Part shown: piece after piece, positions 1 to 5,364 of the stretch
Numbering within the stretch: position 1 is the stretch's first letter
How the letters are laid out: every line of letters begins with the position of its first letter
Assembly (NCBI GenBank): GCA_903871975.1
Contig: CAIQIY010000549.1
Coordinates: 1-6,948, forward strand
Origin: an uncultured Chloroflexota bacterium
GTDB lineage: Bacteria > Chloroflexota > Chloroflexia > Chloroflexales > Roseiflexaceae
Length of the DNA: 6,948 nt
Direction of reading: 5' to 3'
The notes under the pieces: model-generated
The model's database searches: none
What the model was told of the DNA's origin: nothing
The model's input: the letters and a program-made list of their open reading frames with translations, nothing else
Position numbers and translations under genes: made by a program

Positions 1-1265
1 AGCCCGTCCTCTGCCATGGTGAACTCGACGATTGCGCCCTGGGCAGGTGCCAGATCGACGGCCTGCGCACCGTAGCCCTGCGGATTGTCACGCGTCAGCG
101 CGACGCCCTCCTTGATCACCGTGTCGAAGATCGTGCCGACGACGTGAAATGAACTATCGACGCTGGGGCCGGCGTTCAGCACGAAGACCCGCACCCGCTC
201 GCCGGTCGCAATCGCAATCGGCTGCTCGAGGTATTGGTTGGCGACGCCGTTGAACACCACCAGGTCTGGGGCCGGGGCGGCGGCCATCGCGTTGGCCAGG
301 CTGCCTGGCTCGCCCTGCGGCCCCAGATACCACTCGCTCTGCACCAGCGCGAACTCGCGATCGACCGCTGGCAGGCCCGCGCGCGGCTCGACGATCACCA
401 TGCCATACATGCCGTTGGCGATATGGTGCAGTGCCGGGCTGGTGCCACAGTGATACATCCATACCCCGGCATAGTTCGCCTGCCACTCATAGACCTTGTC
501 GGCCCCCGGCTTGATCGACGTCATCTCGTCGTTCCATGCGACCATGCTGGCATGGAAATCGATCGAGTGCGGCAGCACGCTGCTCGTCGGATTGACCAGC
601 GTGATCCGCAGCGTGTCGCCAACCCGCACCCGAATGACCGGTCCGGGCACCGTCCCGTTGAACGTCCAGACCTGCTGGACAAACCCGGTGGCGACGGTCA
701 TCGGCCGTTCGATGGTCTCGAGCGTGATCTCGTGGATTGTGCCGGCGAGCGGTGCGGGCGCCACGGGGTCGAACCAGGTGTACGCCGGGGCAGCAGGATC
801 GGCGATGACAGCGAGGCTCGGCGCCGGCCCGCTGTGGTCGTCGGTGGCGGCATCATCGGCCTGGTGCCCGGCGACCGTGATCACACCAGCCATGCCGGCC
901 TCGTAGTGTCCGGGATACGAGCACAGGAAGCTGAGACCAGCCTCGGGGATGTCGACTGTTCCCGAGATCGTCTGGCCGGGCTCGGCGATCAGGCGCAGAC
1001 CGTTGCGGAAGACGACATCGTGGGTCTGTGCGCCATCATTGATGAATGTGATGGTGTAGCGACCCGCAGCCGGAACGTCGATGGGCTCGGGCTGGTAGCC
1101 GATGTCGAAGGCGCGTAGTTCGATGGTGCCGAGCACTGGCCCGGCGGCCGGTGCGACGGCGGTGGGTGCGGCGACGATTGCTGGCGTGGTGGTGCCGGCA
1201 GGCGCGCCACAGGCGCCGAGTGCGAGCAGCACCAGCAACGCGATGGGAATGGGTGTATGCTTCAT
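1..1265 (-). CDS. nirK: Copper nitrite reductase (NirK type), lipoprotein with N-terminal cupredoxin domain; 3' end outside window
   Basis: Reduces nitrite to nitric oxide in denitrification, outside the cytoplasmic membrane. 421 residues are visible; the C-terminus lies beyond base 1. Residues 1-19 form a lipoprotein signal (K2, hydrophobic core, lipobox LGAC with Cys19), followed by an Ala/Pro/Thr-rich linker. A single-domain cupredoxin comes next, with a complete type 1 copper set: His82, Cys115, His120, Met125 (C-x4-H-x4-M). The two-domain NirK part begins near residue 175. It has type 1 ligands His233, Cys273, His281 and Met286, type 2 ligands His238 and His272, and the catalytic pair Asp236 and His374. 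The C-x7-H spacing and the IANGMYG stretch resemble the short-loop NirK subgroup rather than the Alcaligenes form. The third type 2 histidine should lie off the window. Known precedent: Hyphomicrobium NirK also has a fused N-terminal cupredoxin. Start: GGAGA lies 7 bases upstream and gives a normal signal peptide, but an in-frame ATG at 1316 with GGAGG is a real alternative. A two-domain multicopper oxidase is less likely because the Asp/His catalytic pair is present. Confidence 0.9.
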   Translation of the reverse strand, partial: MKHTPIPIALLVLLALGACGAPAGTTTPAIVAAPTAVAPAAGPVLGTIELRAFDIGYQPEPIDVPAAGRYTITFINDGAQTHDVVFRNGLRLIAEPGQTISGTVDIPEAGLSFLCSYPGHYEAGMAGVITVAGHQADDAATDDHSGPAPSLAVIADPAAPAYTWFDPVAPAPLAGTIHEITLETIERPMTVATGFVQQVWTFNGTVPGPVIRVRVGDTLRITLVNPTSSVLPHSIDFHASMVAWNDEMTSIKPGADKVYEWQANYAGVWMYHCGTSPALHHIANGMYGMVIVEPRAGLPAVDREFALVQSEWYLGPQGEPGSLANAMAAAPAPDLVVFNGVANQYLEQPIAIATGERVRVFVLNAGPSVDSSFHVVGTIFDTVIKEGVALTRDNPQGYGAQAVDLAPAQGAIVEFTMAEDG

Positions 1266-1313
1266 GGTGCGGTCTCCAGTCGTTGGGCCGGCGGTGGGCA
1301 GGTACAGCTCAGG

Positions 1314-1326
1314 CATCACATCCTCC
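1314..1326 (-). promoter_or_regulatory. Alternative in-frame start codon with ribosome binding site for the nitrite reductase
   Basis: On the minus strand GGAGG (1326-1322) stands 5 bases before an ATG (1316-1314) that is in frame with the nitrite reductase and 17 codons upstream of the start chosen here. Using it would add MPELYLPTAGPTTGDRT before the signal peptide, giving an unusually long n-region that contains acidic residues. The Shine-Dalgarno match is as good as or better than the one at 1273-1277. The sequence alone does not settle which start is used; the signal peptide argues for 1265. Confidence 0.45.
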
Positions 1327-1352
1327 AATCACGATGCACGGCTGTTGGGCCC

Positions 1353-1361
1353 ACCCTACCA
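1353..1361 (-). promoter_or_regulatory. Putative extended -10 element of the nitrite reductase promoter
   Basis: Read on the minus strand, TGGTAGGGT fits the extended -10 form TGnTAnnnT, although the hexamer TAGGGT matches the consensus TATAAT at only three of six positions. It predicts a transcription start near 1346. At the -35 position (about 1376-1381) there is CTGCGG, which has no similarity to TTGACA, as expected for an activator-dependent promoter. The Crp/Fnr-like palindrome at 1381-1394 would be centred at -41.5 from this start. The call rests on this spacing and is an inference. Confidence 0.4.
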
Positions 1362-1380
1362 GCCGCGACGGCATCCCGCA

Positions 1381-1394
1381 GTGACATTGGTCAC
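1381..1394. promoter_or_regulatory. Putative Crp/Fnr-type operator GTGAC-N4-GTCAC
   Basis: A perfect inverted repeat with arms GTGAC and GTCAC around ATTG lies in the spacer between the divergent nitrite reductase and Crp/Fnr regulator genes. The 14-base layout is that of an FNR/DNR box (TTGAT-N4-ATCAA). It also contains the CRP core GTGA-N6-TCAC, though the outer T and A of the full CRP site are missing. Its centre is about 54 bases before the regulator start and 122 bases before the nitrite reductase start. It is likely bound by the adjacent regulator, serving nirK activation and possibly autoregulation. Confidence 0.6.
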
Positions 1395-1441
1395 CGGCAG
1401 CGATGGATCGCGGAACCACGCATGGGCGACAGGAGGGGGCG

Positions 1442-2110
1442 ATGGATGCCACACCATGGATGGCCACGCTCAGGGCCGTCGAGTTCGGCCGTGGTGTCCC
1501 TGATGCAGCACTGGAGCGGTTGGCGCAGGCCGCCCGGCCACGACGCATCCATGCCGGCGAGCTGGTGTTGCTCGAGGGTGACCGCGATCATGCGCTGTAC
1601 ATCGTGGCCGAGGGCAGCGTGAAGATGGTGCGCACCAGTGCCGGTGGCCGCGAACAGGTGATGGCGATCATCGGCGCCGGTGGACACTTCAATACCGTCG
1701 CCACATTCGATGAAGCCGGTGTCCCGGCCGATGTCGTCGCCGCGACTGCAGGGGTCGTCCTGGGCATTCCGCGCCCGGCAGTCCTGGCGGTGATGGCCGA
1801 CTGCCCGCAGCTGGCGGAAGGGCTGCTCCGCACGCTGAGTGGCCGGCTGCGCGCACTGGTCGACATCGTCGACGAACTCGCCCTGCATTCGGTGCGCGGT
1901 CGGCTGGCGGCGTTGTTGCTCGAACAGGCCGGCGCCGGGCCGCTCACCACCACGCCGACCCACGCCGAGCTGGCGGCACGGCTCGGGACGGTGCGCGAGG
2001 TTGTCAGCCGGAACCTGAAGGCGCTCGAGCATGTGGGCCTGATTCGCGTGCATCGTGGTGTCATCGAGCTCGTCGATCCCGCCGGACTGCGCACCATCGC
2101 CGAACGGTGA
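1442..2110 (+). CDS. Crp/Fnr-family transcriptional regulator
   Basis: A 222-residue dimeric DNA-binding regulator of normal length for the family. An N-terminal cyclic-nucleotide-binding-type beta barrel (about 8-118) is followed by the dimerisation helix (about 120-148) and a winged helix-turn-helix (about 172-203). The recognition helix holds R185, E186, S189 and R190; ExxSR is the FNR/DNR-type signature that reads TTGA/GTGA half-sites. The segment matching the cAMP phosphate-binding cassette (about 82-97) lacks the Gly-Glu and Arg that CRP uses to hold cAMP. Cys121 is the only cysteine, so an FNR-type iron-sulfur cluster is not possible. Binding of another ligand, such as haem with NO as in DNR, is conceivable but unproven. 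AGGAGG 5 bases before the ATG at 1442 decides this start over an upstream in-frame ATG at 1403. Divergence from the nitrite reductase gene and the palindrome between them suggest that it controls nirK. Confidence 0.9.
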   Translation: MDATPWMATLRAVEFGRGVPDAALERLAQAARPRRIHAGELVLLEGDRDHALYIVAEGSVKMVRTSAGGREQVMAIIGAGGHFNTVATFDEAGVPADVVAATAGVVLGIPRPAVLAVMADCPQLAEGLLRTLSGRLRALVDIVDELALHSVRGRLAALLLEQAGAGPLTTTPTHAELAARLGTVREVVSRNLKALEHVGLIRVHRGVIELVDPAGLRTIAER

Positions 2111-2113
2111 CGG

Positions 2114-2136
2114 CAGCCCGGCGGCTGCGCCGGCTG
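2114..2136 (+). terminator. Hairpin just after the regulator gene, possible terminator
   Basis: Four bases after the regulator stop codon, CAGCC-c-GGCG pairs with CGCC-GGCTG around the loop GCTG, giving nine pairs with one bulged C. No run of T follows, so it is not a classical intrinsic terminator. It could stop transcription weakly or protect the mRNA 3' end. Confidence 0.35.
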
Positions 2137-2209
2137 ACCGACATCGCCGCGTGGATCAGCGCCACGATCATCACGCACGACCAGGCAGCCCATCGCACGC
2201 CTGGCGATG

Positions 2210-2218
2210 TGCTATGAT
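2210..2218 (+). promoter_or_regulatory. Extended -10 promoter of azlCD
   Basis: TGC-TATGAT is a strong extended -10 element (hexamer 2213-2218, five of six matches to TATAAT). It lies 67 bases before the azlC start and predicts a transcription start near 2225. No good -35 hexamer is seen 17 bases upstream, which is common with extended -10 promoters. The bases GATGTGyTATGmT are shared with the promoter of the monooxygenase gene at 3381-3393. Confidence 0.6.
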
Positions 2219-2285
2219 CGGGCCCGGCAGTTCCCCGGCTGGTCGCCGCTCACGCGTGCGGTGCCGGGATCGTCAGGAGGCCCCG

Positions 2286-2984
2286 ATGACCACTCGTGCG
2301 CGGGAGTTCGGCGATGGCGTGCGCGCACAGCTCCCCATTCTGGTCGGCGTCGCGCCATTCGGCGCCATCTACGGTGCGCTGGCGACTGGTGCCGGGCTCG
2401 CGCCGGACGCGGCGCAGGCGATGTCGGCGATCGTGTTCGCCGGCTCGAGCCAATTTGTTGCCACCAGTTTGTTCGCCGCAGCGGCGCCATGGCCGGTGAT
2501 CATCGCCACGACGCTGATCATCAATCTGCGGCACCTGTGGTACTCGGCGTCGATTGCGCCGTATCTGGCGCACCTGCCGGCACGCTGGAAGCTGGGCCTG
2601 GCCTACCTGCTCACCGACGAGGCGTACATCGTCTCGATGCAGCGCTATGCCGCAGCACCACCCGCACACGACCACCGCCACTGGTACCTGGCCGGCTCGG
2701 GCCTGGCGCTGTGGCTCACCTGGCAACTCGCCACTGCCGTCGGCGTCTTCGTCGGCGCGCAGGTGCCAGCTGCCTGGAATCTCGACTTCGCGCTGCCGCT
2801 GACGTTCATCGCGCTGCTCGCCACCGCGCTGCAGGACCGGCCCGCGCTCCTCGCCGCCGGCATCGCTGGCCTGGTGGCAGTGCTCACGGCCGGCTTGCCC
2901 TACCAGCTCGGCCTGGTGTTCGCCGCCATCGCCGGCATCAGCGTCGGCGCCGTCGCCCGGCGCACATTGGCGAGGCAGCCATGA
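2286..2984 (+). CDS. azlC: AzlC family branched-chain amino acid permease, large subunit
   Basis: A 232-residue integral membrane protein, the large subunit of an AzlCD (LIV-E family) exporter; characterised members export valine, isoleucine and leucine (Corynebacterium BrnFE) or azaleucine. Family signatures are clear: FAGSSQF at 51-57, then NLRH at 80-83 followed by YSAS and APYL (86-93). Several hydrophobic spans are visible, roughly at 15-35, 43-65, 70-80, 131-155, 165-177 and 180-222. AGGAGG lies 5 bases before the ATG, so the start is secure even though the reading frame is open further upstream. The stop overlaps the start of azlD (ATGA), indicating translational coupling and a two-subunit product. 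Substrate is inferred from the family, not shown by the sequence. Confidence 0.92.
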   Translation: MTTRAREFGDGVRAQLPILVGVAPFGAIYGALATGAGLAPDAAQAMSAIVFAGSSQFVATSLFAAAAPWPVIIATTLIINLRHLWYSASIAPYLAHLPARWKLGLAYLLTDEAYIVSMQRYAAAPPAHDHRHWYLAGSGLALWLTWQLATAVGVFVGAQVPAAWNLDFALPLTFIALLATALQDRPALLAAGIAGLVAVLTAGLPYQLGLVFAAIAGISVGAVARRTLARQP

Positions 2985-3328
2985 GCGCGGCAGAGGTCTG
3001 GCTGACGCTGGCCGGCATGGGCCTGGTCACTGTGCTGCTGCGGTTGTCATTCATCGCGCTGTGGGGCCGGATCACGCTGCCCGAGGTGGTGCGCGATGCG
3101 CTGCGCTATGTCCCGCCTGCCGTGCTGGCCGCCATCATCGCGCCGGCCTTGCTGTTCCACGATGGCCAGCTGGTGCCTGCGTCGGGCCAACCACGATTGT
3201 GGGCTGGCGTGCTGGCGGCGCTGATCGCGTGGCGTACGCGCAACGCACTGGCGACGATCGTCGGTGGCATGGTGGCGCTGTTCGCCTTCGAGTGGCTGGC
3301 GCCAATGCTGCGCGCGTGGCTCGGCTGA
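2981..3328 (+). CDS. azlD: AzlD family transporter small subunit
   Basis: A 115-residue membrane protein, partner of AzlC in the branched-chain amino acid exporter. It has the usual AzlD size and layout: a first membrane span at about 6-27 with R21 and F24, then the conserved stretch L41-R42-Y43-V44-P45-P46 leading into a second span (to about 59), and C-terminal hydrophobic spans at about 74-84 and 88-110. The start codon overlaps the azlC stop by four bases, and only a weak GAGG precedes it, so translation probably depends on re-initiation after azlC. The reading frame is open far upstream of this ATG, but that part is an off-frame shadow of azlC. Nothing looks damaged. Confidence 0.9.
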   Translation: MSAAEVWLTLAGMGLVTVLLRLSFIALWGRITLPEVVRDALRYVPPAVLAAIIAPALLFHDGQLVPASGQPRLWAGVLAALIAWRTRNALATIVGGMVALFAFEWLAPMLRAWLG

Positions 3329-3384
3329 ACGCAGCCCGCGCAGCACCCCAACGCCATCACGATGCCACACCACCCTCCCGGATG

Positions 3385-3393
3385 TGTTATGCT
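3385..3393 (+). promoter_or_regulatory. Extended -10 promoter of the monooxygenase gene
   Basis: TGT-TATGCT (hexamer 3388-3393) forms an extended -10 element 57 bases after azlD and predicts a transcription start near 3400. The preceding bases match those of the azlC promoter (GATGTGyTATGmT in both). No clear -35 hexamer is visible. It suggests that the monooxygenase gene has its own transcript rather than relying on the azlCD promoter. Confidence 0.55.
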
Positions 3394-3429
3394 TGTCGCA
3401 CGAGCAATCCCCACAACGTGCTGCCTGGC

Positions 3430-3448
3430 ACGCCCGGCCGTCGGGCGT
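3430..3448 (+). other. Hairpin in the leader of the monooxygenase mRNA
   Basis: ACGCCCG pairs perfectly with CGGGCGT around the loop GCCGT, a 7-bp GC-rich stem inside the predicted 90-base leader and about 26 bases before the ribosome binding site (GGAGG at 3475-3479). No T-run follows and I recognise no riboswitch class. It may be only mRNA structure, since such stems arise easily in GC-rich DNA. Confidence 0.35.
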
Positions 3449-3489
3449 CGCGACAGCCCGGGGCGTATCCCAACGGAGGGAGCACACCG

Positions 3490-5295
3490 ATGAGCGAGGA
3501 AGCCCATTCGCCGAACGACCGCGTGACTGGTTGGTTGTCCGCATTCGATGCCGCACTGCGCAGCCGCGACATTGCCGCGGCGGTCGCGCTGTTCACCGAC
3601 GACTGCCACTGGCGGGATCTGGTGGCGTTCACCTGGAACATCAAGACGGCATCGGGCCGCGATGCCATCACGGCGATGCTCGACGCGACGCTGGCGCAGA
3701 CCGATCCGCGGGCCTGGCAGTTGAGCGAGGATGCCAGCGCGGCTGGCGACGTGACCGAGGGCTGGTTCACGTTCGAGACGGCGGTCGCGCGCGGCACGGG
3801 CCACATTCGCATGAAGGGCGACCGCTGCTGGACGCTGCTGACGACGATGCAGGAGCTGAAGGGCCACGAAGAGCCGCACGGGCCGAGCCGGCCGATCGGT
3901 GTCGAGCACGGCGTGGTGCCCGGCCGGAAGACCTGGCTCGAACGCCGGCGGGCTGAAGAAGCCGAGCTCGGCTATGCGACCCAGCCCTACACCGTGATCA
4001 TCGGTGGCGGTCAGGGCGGCATCGCGCTCGGCGCGCGCTTGCGGCGCCTCGGGGTGCCGACGATCATCATCGAGAAGAACGAGCGCCCCGGCGATTCGTG
4101 GCGCAAGCGCTACCGCTCGCTGTGCCTCCACGACCCGGTGTGGTACGACCACCTGCCCTACCTGCCGTTCCCCGATCATTGGCCGGTGTTCGCACCGAAG
4201 GACAAGATCGGCGACTGGCTCGAGATGTACACCCGGGTGATGGAGCTGAACTACTGGAGCTCGACCGAGGCGCGCAGCGCGCAGTACGATGAAGCCGCCG
4301 GCGAATGGGTCGTCGAGGTGGTGCGCGCCGGGCAGCCGGTCACGTTGCGGCCGAAGCAGCTGGTGCTGGCTACCGGCATGTCGGGCTTCCCGCGCGTGCC
4401 GCAATTCCCCGGTGCCGAGCGCTTCCAGGGCATCCAGCATCACTCGAGCAAGCATCCCGGCGGCGACGAGTTTGCCGGCAAGCGCTGTGTGGTGATCGGC
4501 TCGAACAACTCGGCCCACGACATCTGCGCCGATCTGTACGAACATGGCGCCGATGTGACCATGGTCCAGAGCAGCTCGACCCACATCGCGCGCTCCGAGA
4601 CCCTGATGGACCTGGCGCTCGGCGGACTGTACTCCGAGCGTGCGGTCGCCAGCGGCATCACCACCGACAAGGCCGATCTGATCTTCGCCTCGATTCCGTA
4701 CGCGATCATGCACGAGTTCCAGATCCCGGTGTACCAGGAGATGGAGCGGCGCGACCATGAGTTCTACGAGGGGCTCAAGGCCGCCGGCTTCATGCTCGAC
4801 TGGGGCGACGACGGTTCGGGGCTGTTCATGAAGTATCTGCGCCGCGGCTCGGGCTACTACATCGACGTCGGCGCCTCGCAGCTGATCATCGACGGCAAGG
4901 TCAAGCTGCGCAGCGGTCACGGTGGCATCAGCCACCTGACCGAGGACGCGGTGGTCCTGAAGGATGGCACGACGCTGCCGGCAGACGTGGTGATCTATGC
5001 CACCGGCTACACGTCGATGAACAGTTGGGCGGCGGCACTGATCTCGCAGGACGTCGCCGACAAGGTCGGCAAGGTCTGGGGCCTCGGCTCCGACACGACC
5101 AAGGATCCTGGCCCGTGGGAAGGCGAGCAGCGCAATATGTGGAAGCCGACGCAGCAGGAGGCGCTGTGGTTCCACGGCGGCAACCTGCACCAGTCGCGCC
5201 ACTACTCGCAGTTCCTCTCGCTGCAGCTGAAGGCGCGCTACGAGGGGATCGCGACGCCGGTGTACGGGCTGCAGGAGGTCTATCACCTGGCGTGA
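3490..5295 (+). CDS. NTF2/SnoaL-like domain fused to FAD/NAD(P)H-dependent flavin monooxygenase (FMO/YUCCA type)
   Basis: A 601-residue predicted cytosolic flavoprotein. Residues about 10-125 look like an NTF2/SnoaL-like fold (helical start SAFDAALRSRD, then FTDDCHWRD and the beta-strand segment GWFTFETAVARG). Residues about 165-595 are a two-dinucleotide-fold monooxygenase. The FAD motif is G172-x-G174-x-x-G177, ending at acidic E195. The FMO fingerprint F312-x-G314-x3-H318 is present, but the aromatic residue expected at 322 is His. The NADPH motif is G337-S-N339-N-S-A342, with Asn where Gly is usual. The ATGY motif is at 504-507. Class B flavin monooxygenases use NADPH and oxygen to oxygenate nitrogen, sulfur or carbonyl substrates; the substrate here is unknown. 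The start at 3490 has GGAGG 10 bases upstream. Although the frame is open back to 3061, the promoter at 3385-3393 and the preceding low-complexity residues argue against a longer protein. The gene appears to be transcribed alone. Confidence 0.88.
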   Translation: MSEEAHSPNDRVTGWLSAFDAALRSRDIAAAVALFTDDCHWRDLVAFTWNIKTASGRDAITAMLDATLAQTDPRAWQLSEDASAAGDVTEGWFTFETAVARGTGHIRMKGDRCWTLLTTMQELKGHEEPHGPSRPIGVEHGVVPGRKTWLERRRAEEAELGYATQPYTVIIGGGQGGIALGARLRRLGVPTIIIEKNERPGDSWRKRYRSLCLHDPVWYDHLPYLPFPDHWPVFAPKDKIGDWLEMYTRVMELNYWSSTEARSAQYDEAAGEWVVEVVRAGQPVTLRPKQLVLATGMSGFPRVPQFPGAERFQGIQHHSSKHPGGDEFAGKRCVVIGSNNSAHDICADLYEHGADVTMVQSSSTHIARSETLMDLALGGLYSERAVASGITTDKADLIFASIPYAIMHEFQIPVYQEMERRDHEFYEGLKAAGFMLDWGDDGSGLFMKYLRRGSGYYIDVGASQLIIDGKVKLRSGHGGISHLTEDAVVLKDGTTLPADVVIYATGYTSMNSWAAALISQDVADKVGKVWGLGSDTTKDPGPWEGEQRNMWKPTQQEALWFHGGNLHQSRHYSQFLSLQLKARYEGIATPVYGLQEVYHLA

Positions 5296-5319
5296 GCCAG
5301 TCGCCGCCCGGCCCTGAGC

Positions 5320-5351
5320 CCCCTGGCGTCGGCACCGACCGGCGCCAGGGG
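5320..5351. terminator. Hairpin between convergent genes, probable bidirectional terminator
   Basis: CCCCTGGCGTCGG (5320-5332) pairs with CCGGCGCCAGGGG (5339-5351) around a six-base loop, giving 13 pairs with one G-T wobble. It fills the 69-base gap between the monooxygenase stop and the stop of the convergent PLP-enzyme gene. There is no long T-run on either side, so efficiency as an intrinsic terminator is uncertain, but the position and stem strength make a shared terminator the best explanation. Confidence 0.7.
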
Positions 5352-5364
5352 TCGTGGTGTGGCT

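Noticed and set aside
234..1118. A 294-codon plus-strand frame opposite the nitrite reductase gene
   Set aside because: The opposite strand carries all the copper ligands and a lipobox in one frame; the plus-strand product shows no family features.
1282..1353. GTTGGGCC repeated at 1282-1289 and 1344-1351, and the palindrome TGGGCCCA at 1346-1353
   Set aside because: Eight-base repeats and palindromes of this composition are expected by chance in such GC-rich DNA, and the spacing does not fit any regulator site.
1403..1441. An upstream start for the Crp/Fnr regulator at ATG 1403
   Set aside because: It lacks a ribosome binding site, while AGGAGG stands 5 bases before ATG 1442.
2207..2980. 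Long open plus-strand frame upstream of azlD in the same frame
   Set aside because: It overlaps azlC in another frame, gives an Arg/Ala/Pro-rich translation, and the ATGA overlap at 2981 explains the true azlD start.
3061..3489. A longer N-terminus for the monooxygenase, in frame back to 3061
   Set aside because: This stretch overlaps azlD and the promoter and leader of the gene, and encodes low-complexity Arg/Ala/Pro sequence. The ATG at 3490 has a ribosome binding site and is followed by a plausible NTF2-like domain.
3106..5286. A 726-codon open frame on the minus strand opposite the monooxygenase gene
   Set aside because: It is antisense to a gene with clear FAD and NADPH motifs. Its translation is rich in Arg, His, Ala and Val with no recognisable motif, which is typical of GC-rich antisense frames.
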